Origin: Aestuariirhabdus haliotis
Lineage (GTDB): Bacteria > Pseudomonadota > Gammaproteobacteria > Pseudomonadales > Aestuariirhabdaceae
NCBI RefSeq assembly: GCF_023509475.1
Contig: NZ_JAKSDZ010000002.1
Location: forward strand, 1 to 64,000
DNA: 64,000 nucleotides
Direction of reading: 5' to 3'
Position 1 is the first letter of the stretch; every line of letters starts with the position of its first letter. A model generated the notes under the pieces. That model was not told where the DNA came from, did not search any database, and saw only the letters and a list, made by a program, of their open reading frames with translations. Below, piece after piece: positions 26,477 through 38,400 of this stretch. Position numbers and translations under genes: made by a program.

Positions 26477-29400
26477 CTAAAAGGGCACACTCACTTTCAA
26501 ACCACCCTTTTTCAATCGGTAGCGGTCGCCTTCAGCATAGGTATACTCAAGTTTGACGCTATGGCTGTCGGATGTCAGAAGCTCAATTCCCAACGAACCC
26601 TCGACAATATTACGGTCCAGATCAATCGGTACCGTCATATTATCCACGCCAGGAAAGGCACCAGCAAAGGTTGCCTTAACGTCAGTAGAAGGGTCACTCA
26701 GAGAGTGCTGATAAGCCAACTCGGCCGACAGCCGGAGGCGATTGCCGGAATCAAACAGAAATTCACGCCCCGAAAACAGTGCCGGCCGCACCCAGGTATG
26801 GTTTTCCGAGTAGCTTTCCAGCTGCAAGCTTAGGGCACCCGCACCCTCCTCATCGGCAGATTCGGCCCGCAAATGGGTTACCCCCAGATCCAGTGCCGGG
26901 CGAATATAGTAGTGCCCCTGCTCGAAATCATGACTTACACGTACCAGTGCACTGTAGAGTTTGACCTTGCGATCCACTTTGGTGGCAAACGGGCTGCTAA
27001 GGCTGCCGGAACGGAAGGTATCCGTATCGTACCAACCGTAGGACAAACCGGCAGACAGCTTGGTGGCCCCCAATAGACGTTTCGCCGAGGCGCCAAAAAA
27101 GTAGGCCGAGCCATCGGCGTTCCAACGGTTATCAAAGCCATCGGAATCAACATCCACATAGGAAAAACCGCCCCCCAACGCCCAGCCATTATCAAGCAGT
27201 TGCTGGCCACCTAATGTGATACGCCGGTTATCCGTTTCAATCGACTGATAACCATCACTGTTATCGTGAGAGACCTCTTCGTCTTCGATGTTGAACCAGA
27301 AGCAGCTGCCCTCACGAGCAAAACGGTATTCACCATCGGCCTGCGCACAACTCATCAGGCGTCGCCCAAACTGGGCACTGCTGCTCAGCATGCCCGCTTG
27401 CTGCTCGCCATAAAACTCGGGTGATATTTGTGTCAGGCTGTTGCTGTAGGTCGCCAGATCCGGGATAGCCACCAGGGCAATAATGTCATCATCCAGGGCA
27501 CTGGAATGCACCGGCGCCATCTGAATGCGGTTGATATAGTCACCGACTTTCGACAGGTGTTTCTCCAACCCAGCCGGCGCAAAGGTGATGTTATACGCCA
27601 CGGCCGCCCGGTTGGCATTGGGAAAACGCAGCTGATAGTCAATTACGGCCGAGGGCAACGTATCCAGTGCTACGCCCTCATTTTGCACGCCATTGTCGGC
27701 TTCAAACAGATTCTTCTGGAACTGGCCGATGGGGACATACTGGGTATTGAGCAGCCTCAGATTGATTTCACCGTCCAATTCAGCTCGGCCCGTGGCCACC
27801 ACCCGGTCGATCTCATCGGTGTCAAAGTCCAGCTCCGAGCGAGTAATACCGGAGTTCGATTGAGAAAAATTACCAGTCAGATCAAGGCGTTGGGCCAAAG
27901 TATTACCACCGAGCATAAAGTCTCCAGCGTTAAACAAGGTGCTGGCTCCGGTACCTACCCTTAGAGCCGGGCCGGCCAGAAATATAGCTTCCTGATGGTT
28001 GTTGAAACGGTTAAGTCCCGCGCCCATATCCACAGATCCCACAACTAAGCCGCGATTGTCGAACTGGTCATTACCCTCTTCGGTTTCAATCGCCTGGGCC
28101 ATTATGCCATCCGCTCCGGCTACCTCTCCCCGGTTGTCGACTCGGTTGTCCTTGCCGCCAGAAATCGATACGCCGACACCGCCAGAGCCCCCGAAAACCA
28201 ACTTTTGTTCGGCAATATCGATATTGATATCGCCCTGATCTCGTGATCCCCGCGACTGCACAAACAGAGCAATCCCTTGCTCTCCCGAGGCAATAGCATG
28301 GCCATCAAGTTCGAGATCGATATTCCCGGAAGCCCCATCACCACCGGCAGTGTCGGCAAACACACGATCAACAAATCCACCACCACCACCCAGGCTTTGC
28401 ACCAATAGGGCGATGGATTGCTCCCCCTGCACCTGTATATCGCCTTGCTGCCTTAACGCCACATTGCCGCCATCGCCAGCATTGGCAGTATTTCCCTGAA
28501 CACTCACATTAGCGGCAACAGTGTCGGTCAGAGCAGCGCCACCGCCACCGCCGATCGACTGAACAATCAAACCATATGCTGCAATGCCATCGGTATAGAT
28601 AGAGCCTTCTCGATCCAGGGTAATATCACCACCATCGCCTGTGGTTCCATTGACGCCACCCAACGCCAAATTCAGTAACCCAGCACCAACACTGCGAAGC
28701 TCACCGCCACCGCCACCAATGCTTTGCACGAGAGTAGCGACCGAATAATCACCGACTACGGCGATGTCCCCTTCATAGCGGTAATCGATATCGCCTCCAT
28801 GCGCGTTAGTGCTCTGGTTGGCTCCCAGAGTCACACTCAACTGGCCATTGTCGGGCAGCGGAGGCTCATTCACTGCAACATCCAGATTCTGAATACCCGG
28901 CGAAGGCGCCTCACGCCAGGTCATTACCGAGGTTAATTTACCGCCTCCGCCGCCGATATTTTGTACCAAGGTCGCTTCCGAGTTATCCCCCATCAGCCGC
29001 GTGGAACCGGTTCGGGTGGTCGTCATGGCTTCCGCAGCACCATCGCTGACCCCGGCCGAGCCCAATGTCGCCACCATGTTGATATCAATACCTTCATAAT
29101 CGTCCGTCGGCCGATCGGCTTGATACGTAATACGGCTACTACCGCCTCCAGCGACAATATTTTGCTCCTCGGAGCAGCTCGAGTTCACCGTAACGCAATC
29201 GGTATCAACACCAAATATCGCTTCATACGCGTCATCGACCAAACCGGTACCGAGGTCCCTGACATAAGATTGGCCATAGTCGAGGAGATTGGTGCCCATA
29301 TCGATAATGCCGTTGATCGCACCCACCATGCCATCATCATGAGCGTTAAAATCAGTGCCATTATTCTCTGCAGCTGCGGCGTTACTCAGGTCAACATAGA

Positions 29401-32400
29401 TATTGTCGTTACCGCCACCGCCAATCACGCGCTGGGCAAAAATGGCAGAGCTGCCCTCGGCCGCGTGATTTTCATGGCCAACCTGAATGCGAGCATCTTC
29501 TGCCAGATTGATGCTAATCGTTCCGGCATTGCCAGAAGCCCCATCCTTGGCGCCCAACTGGCTGGTCACCACATAATCTACGGCGGAAACATAGGGGTTA
29601 CCGATCGAGTAACTAGCGCTACCGCCAGCACCGGACACGGTTTGAGCAAAAATCCCGTAGGAGTGATTCCCCAAAACCGCGATATCGCCGGCCAGATGAT
29701 TCACGGTCACATTACCGCTATCCGCACCATCACCACCCAGCCCTCCCATGGAAAAATTGGCTATGGTCCGTCCTACCGTGTTAGACGAAAACCAGGTGCC
29801 AGCATCGACAAGACTGCTATTAACATTGACCGCCATGCCGCCATTACCGCCGCCACCGCCAATGCTTTGCGCCATAATGCCGTAAGCTTTATCGCCGTAG
29901 GTAACAATGGAGCCGGTATTGGTCACGCTGACATCATCGGATTGGTTACCACTGCCGCCAAAACCACCGATTGAAAATTTGGCCGTGCGATCATGATTTT
30001 GATTCCGTACCGCGCCGATATTTACCGACATGGCACCATTGCCGCCGCCGCCACCGATACTCAGGGCAGCCACGCCGTGAGCAGAATTGCCCTCTGTGAC
30101 AATCATCGCGCTGTTATCAACGGAAACCGTTCCGCCCGTGCCCCCATTTCCACCGCCGCCCCCCAACGCCAATGAAAAGTCCATTACATTTGAATCCGAA
30201 TTACTGGGCTGGGTACCAGCATTGATCAGCGTGGCCATCTCACCATTGCCACCGCCGCCACCAACGCTCATGGCCAAAATACCAAAGGATCTTGCGCCCT
30301 GGGTATGAATCAGAGTATCGCGCTGCTCACTATTCGCATTGCTTACCCAGACATCCCCCGCACGGTTTCCTTCGCCACCACTGCCGCCAATGGCGAGACC
30401 GAATGACGCCTGCTCAGCATTGCGAAAGGACATATCCAATGCCATGCCCCCATTGCCGCCGCCACCTCCGACACTCTGGGCAAAAATCCCCATCGAATCC
30501 CGGGTGCGGGTCGTTATCGAGCCGGTATTATCAACCCTGACATCCTGACCAAAGCCTCCTTCACCACCATTACCACCGACAGCCGTGTTGAATTCTGCAC
30601 TGGGCACTGAACTCGCTTCTGAAGAGGATTCGGCCAGGCGAGTAACCACATAGGAGCTGCCTCCTGTACCACCACCACCGCCAATCGACTGAGCCAATAT
30701 ACCGTGCAAATTCACCGGTTGATTGAGCGCAGTTTCATAAGCATCAACCGCGGTTGTGAGGGTCTGTTCGTTGGCCGCCGTTGGATTCTCTTGCTGAACC
30801 CGCATCGCTTCTTCCATTGCCAGCCTGAGTTCTTCAAGATCGCCCTCCCGAATAGCGAAATAGGCAGTGCCTGTCTGAATGGCTCCGCTATTATCCAAGG
30901 TCACCGCTTCGGCGTGTGCTCCACTGCCGCCCGAACCACCCACCGCAACATTGATCCGGGCGCCACCTTGATTGGAGTCGTAAACATCAGGGATCCCCAA
31001 AGCCAGAATTTTGGCAAGACCACCGTTACCGCCACCACCACCTATCGACTGTGCCAGAATACCGATGGCAGACGATGTCGTTATCGCAGCATCGGACGCA
31101 ATATCTACGCCCCCACCCGTTCCGCCTTCACCTCCGTTGCCGCCAACGGCTATCGCAATGGAATGATTTTTACCGGGTGATGCCGAGGCACTACCACCGT
31201 TACCTCCCCCACCACCGATCGATTGCGCCAAGATGCCGTAGGCTTTGTCTCCTGTGGTGGTTATCGAACGTTGACCCTGCGTAGTAACATTGACTCGCCC
31301 AGCTACGCCCCCAACCCCGCCTTCCAGCCCAACACTGACATTGATGCTTCTTCGATTGCCTGATGTATTGAGCGCCGAATCCGGGCTGGCACTCGAGAGC
31401 GCGACCGTGGTTGAGGAGCTATTGCCTCCGCCATTACCGATACTTTGCGCAGCGATGGCGTAATTATTATCTCCGATGGTGGTGATATCACCGTTGGTGG
31501 CAACTTCGACATTGCCACCTCGTCCACCGGTACCTCCTTCACGTCCTACGGAGACTTTGAACTTGCCGCCCTTGGCCTGAGCGAAACTGTAATCCATGCT
31601 GGCATTACCACCTCCGCCACCAATACTCTGGGCCAGAATACCGACACCATTGGTCGTTACAGAACCCGCTTGAAGCACAGTGACAGCTGCGGCATCGCCG
31701 CCATCACCCGGCTGCCCGCCGACTGAAATATTGACACTCCTAGCCTGCGCATTTTGACCCGAATAGCTCTCAGCAATATTGAGTGCGCCGTTGCCTCCGC
31801 CACCTCCTATGCTCTGTGCCAGGATACCCGTGCTATTTGCTTGTTGAGTATGGATATCGGCATGATTTATTACGTCCACCCGGGCGCCGTTTGCGGCCTC
31901 ACCACCACCGCCCCCCAGCGTGAATTGCAGCGCCACGCTTTCATTACCCTGGGTTCCTCTGCCGGCATCGCTTACCGCGATGTTAAAATTGGCCCCGGCA
32001 TCACCACCACCTCCCCCAATACTGCTGGCTTCAATCGCATGGGCACCCACTCCATCGGTCAAAATACGGTGTGAAGCACCGGAATCATCACTGAGGCCAT
32101 GACGAACTTCAACGGTACCTGCGTTACTGGCATCCCCGCCACTGCCACCAACGGCGACATTGATGGGGGTACTGGCACGCGCGGCCAACAGGTTTAGGTT
32201 AAACCCACCGACACCACCGCCGCCGCCGATGCTCTGGGCCATAATGCCTCGGGCGCCGTCACCTTCGGTGGTTAACGAGCCCGTTGAGGAGACATTAACC
32301 AGATCCGCTGCATCACCACTACCTGCGCTGCCTCCGACGCCGGCCACTATCGCATAATCATGGCTTTGCTGGGCGGATGAATCGGCCCACAATAACTGCG

Positions 32401-35400
32401 TCGTGATATTGAAAGCGCCATTACCACCACCGCCTCCGATACTTTGCGCGGCAATGGCGTGATTACTCAGACCGCGGGTTATAACGTCACCGGTATGATC
32501 AACGAACACCTGGCCAGCACCCGCCCCATCACCACCGAAGCCACCGACGCCCAGCCCCAGGGTTAATGGCGTGTCCTGTTGAGCAGCATAGTTCACCGCC
32601 CCACTGACATTAAAGCCACCGTTACCACCGCCGCCGCCAATACTCTGGGCCAAAAGACCCTGACCAAAATCCCCATTACTGAACAGATCGGCCGAGGTGT
32701 TTACATTGACATTACCTCCAGCACCGGCATCACCTCCAAATCCACCAACCCCGATAGTGACATTACTATCGGACGAAATACCGCCACTGATATTGATGCC
32801 TCCACTTCCGCCGCCACCGCCAATGCTTTGCGCGAGCACAGCGCTGCGGCCATTGCCATGGGCCTGGAATAGATCGTTCTCCGTTGCCGCACTGGCATTG
32901 AGTGTAACCGCTCCGGCATCGCCACCGGCCCCACCAAATCCGCCGACGCCAATGGTCACAGCTTCACCATTACCACCGCTTCGGGTCAGTGCGAGGCCGC
33001 CGCTCACATTCACGCCACCATTGCCACCGCCGCCGCCAATACTCTGGGCCACCAGGCCGTTGGCATCCCAAAACTGAGGTTCGGCGGTCAAACTTTGATT
33101 GATCAGACTTGTAGATCCATTAAAGGAAAGATTCACCTCATCAGCCTGCCCCCCTCCGCCGCCGAATCCTCCAACGCCAATATTCGCACTGACATTGGTT
33201 GAATCTGCCTCATAACTGGCGCTCAAAGCACCGGTGACATTGAGGCCACCATTTCCGCCTCCACCACCAATCGACTGCGCCAAAATCCCATTGGAGTCAG
33301 CCGCATTGATCTGAATGTAATAGGGGTCTTGTGCCTGGTTAGCATTGGTGAAATAGTCCCAAACCTGCGGAAAATAGTCGGCCAACGTTGTATACCAGGC
33401 TTGCTGTTCTGGCCCTGTGGTTGCCGGATCAAACTCCTCTTCTTTGACTTCATTGACGACCTCAGAGTACTCCTCATACCACTGCAGGTTCTCCACCGGC
33501 ACCTCTTCGGAGTTGTACGTACCGCCAACCACCAGGTCACCGACAACTGCCAGATTGACTCGACCGCCATTGCCACCATCACCACCAAAGCCCCCAACGC
33601 CAACCCCCAGGTTACCGCCGGAACTATTGCTGAGGTTAATCGCACCGGTGACATTGGTTGCACCCTGACCGCCACCGCCGCCGATGCTTTGCGCTACGAC
33701 CGCCGATGCATTCGCACCCTCCGCCCTAATCTGGCTATAGCTCTCTGTGGTCGTTACCCTGGTGTCAACTTCACCACCATGGCCTGCTGCCCCCCCCGCG
33801 CCCCCGACGCCGAGGCCAAACAGGGCACCACGGCCTTCGGTGGAGACATTCAGTCCACCGGTAATATTAACTCCGCCTGTGCCACCACCGCCGCCCAGAC
33901 TCTGGGCAACAATGGCACTGGATCGATCGCCAAAGGTCGCCACTCCCCCATTAATCTCGCTGACGACAGCACCAGCATGACCGCCGCCACCACCGGAGCC
34001 ACCGACACCGACTGCCAGTGCTCCGCTATCCTCGAAGGATCCTGTAACCGTACCCGTAATATTAACGCCACCCGAACCACCGCCCCCTGCGACGCTCTGG
34101 GCTAAAACCCCGGTCGCTCCCTCACCATGAGTTTCAACGTAACCCTCTACCAGATTCGAGACTGAGCCCGAATGACCGCCACCGCCACCGGAACCACCGA
34201 TACCAATGGCCAAAGCACCACCTCTCTGACTGCTGAGCGACACCGCACCATTGATGGCCAACGCTCCCTGACCGCCACCACCGGCGATGCTTTGTGCAAT
34301 AAGTCCGGAAGCTTTGTGGTCATCGGTGTTGTAGGGATCGTTACCCGCTGCGGGCCTTTCTACGGTAAAAATCGTTCCCGAGAATGTACTAATGACCGCT
34401 GCTGCCTCACCGCCACCACCGCCGGAACCACCTACACCGACACTGGCGGCTCCGCTGTTGCCAGCACTTAAAGAAACGGCACCACTAATGGCCATATTTC
34501 CGGCACCACCGCCACCACCAACAGACTGGGTTAGCATCCCCGTAGAACCACTGGTTACGATGTCACCGCTATGATGAGATCGGGCGGTACCGCCATCGCC
34601 ACCGCTACCTCCGCTGCCGCCAATACTAAGCGCAGCGGCACCACTTATCTCCTGAGCGGCGGAAAAACCGGCGCTGATATTAAATCCGCCGGTACCACCG
34701 CCACCACCAACCGATTGCACGGTGAGTGCCGTTGCACGATCACCCCGGGTGAGGATTAGTCCATTAGAGTTTGATGTAACCGCACCGCCATCACCACCAC
34801 TACCGCCCGTACCACCCAGGCCAACACTGATCGATCCGCTACCACCAGAGGTCGACCCTGATGCCGCCGCCGATATATTGAAACCACCCTGACCGCCACC
34901 GCCACCAACACTCTGTACCAGCGCACCCAGAGAATCGTCACCACGGGTAACGATGTCCGAATCCAGCGAGGCGATAACATCTTTACCATCACCACCGCCA
35001 CCGCCTGAACCACCCAAACCAACCGCGATACTGCCACTATTGGACTGCGCACCGGACAGTGCTGCGGATATAGTAAAACCACCGGCTCCACCGCCGCCGC
35101 CGATGCTCTGGGCAATAATCCCGCTGGCATCGTTGCCACTGGTGCTCACGCTACCACTGGTGTTTAGTGTGACGGCGGTATCCACCCCGTCACGGCCGCC
35201 GTGACCTGCGTTGCCTCCGTCACCACCAACGGCCACATTAATTGCTGCCGCGCCGTCCTGTGCGCCGACGGCTCCTAACGCCATGGTGCCACCGGCCTTG
35301 CCACCACCTTTACCAACACTTTGCACCAACAGCCCGCTGGCATGATCCCCGAAGGTAGCCAAATCGCCATTGTAGGTGGCATTAACAATATCGCCGTTGC

Positions 35401-38400
35401 CGCCACCACCGCCTTGCCCACCGACGCCGACGTTAACACTACCGGCTTCGGATGCAGCTCCCGCAAAACCGGCGGCCAGGGTCAGACCACTATTGCCGCC
35501 ACCACCGCCTACGGACTGTACGATAATGCCGTCAGAACCTTCGCCCTGGGTCGTAACATTGGCATTCAGGACTGCATCGACCTGGTTTCCATTACCACCA
35601 CTTCCCCCCTGACCACCAACCCCGACATTGATCGCACCACTGGTACCAGCCGAGGCCGCAAAACCAGCAGCAATCAGAGTGCTGCCATTACCACCGCCAC
35701 CGCCAATACTCTGCACAACAATCGCATCTGCCTGATCCCCCTGGGTAGCAACCGACCCCGAAAGGTTGGCATCAACTACACCGCCATCGCTGGCATTACC
35801 GCCCTTGCCTCCCACTCCGACCGCAACCGTATAGGCACCACCCGAACCAACGGCCGCAGCGGCTGAGACCACGGTACCTGCATTACCGCCACTGCCCCCC
35901 ACCGACTGCGCGATCAGACCGGTCGAAGCATCGCCCTCGGTAAGAATATTGGTGTCTAGATCGAGGTTTACTTCGCCACCGTGCCCGCCATGACCGCCAT
36001 CGCCACCGACGGCAACACTCACACCAACGCCGTCGGACAGGGTAAGGGCACCTGAAACAGTAGTGCCCCCATTGCCGCCACCGCCGCCAATACTTTCGAG
36101 CAGAACCCCGGTAGCGATGGCTCCCCGGGTGTGGATATCACCCACGCCACGGACGCTGGCGGCCCCACCAACACCACCCGAACCACCATCACCACCCAAG
36201 GCAACAGAGACAGAAGTACCAACACCTAGGGTACCCTGAATTGCATTACCGCCATTACCACCGCCTTTGCCAACACTTTGAGCATGAATACCGGTTGCCC
36301 GGTCACCCCTCGTCTCGATTAATGAGCGAGCATTGCCTGCTCCGGAATCAGTATTTCCCAATACCACATCGACCTGGCCACCGTTGTTGCCATCACCACC
36401 TTTGCCACCAATGCTCATGCCAAAAAACAACGAGCCGGAGTACGCCGAACCACCGTTACCGCCCCCCCCGCCTACGCTCTGCGCGAGTATGCCTGTCGCA
36501 TCTGCTCCACCGGTTTCGATTGAGCCGCGCTGAATAACGGTCACCTGTCCACTGTGGTTACCGGCACCACCATTGCCGCCAAGCGCAATCAGGGCACCAG
36601 CCGTTGAGCCCTTACCACCGCCACCACCAAGGCTATGGGCGTAGATCGCCTCCGAACGAGCGCCATTGGTGACGATAGTGCCAGTATTGGTGACGGTCAC
36701 ATCACCGCCCGTACCGCCGCCCGAGCCATCGCCACCAATGCTTAAGGCACCGCCCGTGGTACCCGCATCACCGCCGCCACCACCGGTACTTTGGGCGTAA
36801 ATACCGCTCGCATCGCTACCTTGAGTAGAAATAATGCCAGAATTGGTCACCGTCACTGCGGCACCGTCACCACCGCCACTGCCCTGACCGCCAATCGCCA
36901 CGGCAGCGCCAGTGGTTCCACCCGATCCGCCACCGCCGCCAATGCTGGTCGCTGCAATACCGCGTGCCCAGTCCCCGAATGTTTCCAGCGTCCCGCGATT
37001 ATCGACGCTGACGATACCGGCATCGCCGCCAGTGGATCCGCTACCGCCGACCGCATAAAGAGAAAAGGAACCCGACGCAGAACCGCCACCCTCGCCGATG
37101 CTCTGCGCGAGAATAGCATCGGCGTTGTCTCCTTGAGTGGTTATATCTCCTGAGACCTGGTTAATGACCTCAACATTACCACCATCCCCGCCGGTGCCAC
37201 CATCACCGCCCAGGGTGATCAGCAAAGCACCCGCAGAACCAGCACTACCTCCGCTGCCCCCGATACTTTGTGCATAGATACCCCGGGAACCCGTGCCATG
37301 GGTAACAATACGTCCGCTGTTTTCAATGGTAACGTTGCCGCCAGCACCCGCCGCCGCACCACTACCTCCGCCGCCTCCGACCAGGGTCCAGCTGTCGCCA
37401 CCACTGCCGGCCGCACCACCCGAGCTGAAACCATAGAGGCCGTGGGCATCGTCACCCGACGTACTGATATAACCGCTGTTGCTAACAGTTACTTGCCCAC
37501 CGGACAATGAACCACCACCGGTACCGCCATTACAGAAACCAACGCAGTAACCACTGCCCGCATCACCGCCTTCTCCACTGCGACTAAAGGCAATGATGCC
37601 ATGGGCTGCATCGCCTCCAGTAGTGATGGTTGTGCTATTAGTGAGGCTGACACGCCCACCTGCTCCACCATTGCCCCCATCTTTGGCCGAAAGGGCCGCA
37701 CCATAGGCGTCACCGCCGTTGCCACCATTACCACCAATACTGCCGATAGTGATGCCGGCTTGCTCATTGCTGTTGATAGCACCGTGTCCGTTTAAACTAA
37801 CCGTCAGGTCATAATAAGGTCCTGTAGCCCCATTACCGCCGGCATGGGCTTCGCGACTGATTTTCCAGACCCCATAACCGTCACGACCATTGCTACCATA
37901 TTGACCCGTTGCCACTCGATGAATGACCTCGCCCGGGGGCAGGTTGCCGGTAGGAATATTTTCAGCCAGTCCGTCACTACCCTCACTGATAGCATCACTT
38001 GATGCCACTACATCGAGCCTGAACAGATCACCCGCAGATTGATCCATCCGACGAACATTAACCGACACGGGATAGCCTGAAGAACCTAGTACAACAGAAG
38101 CCACTTGAATCTGAACATCATCCCCGTTTTCGTCCTGAATGTTGAAAGTGTCCCCGACGGTGGTGCGCGTTATGATATAAGCGCCGCTATCAGTTTCGAC
38201 GTAAAGGGCCTCCCCATCATCGTTAAGCACGTCGGTAACAATCACCTGATCGCCAGAGACAGGGTCAAGTACTGTATCGCCTATCTCCGTATCAACAGTC
38301 GGGGGCATGATCGCTATTGCGGCCAGCACGGAAGAAGTTAGCCCGATGCATGAGAGACAAACAGCGAGATAAACAACTTTGCAACCTGTGAGGTGATCTC

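Noticed and set aside
28961-34105. Long plus-strand open frames antisense to the autotransporter, including 28961-29974 and 33329-34105
   Set aside because: Glycine-rich coding on the other strand suppresses stop codons here; the frames have no ribosome sites, domains or usable starts.
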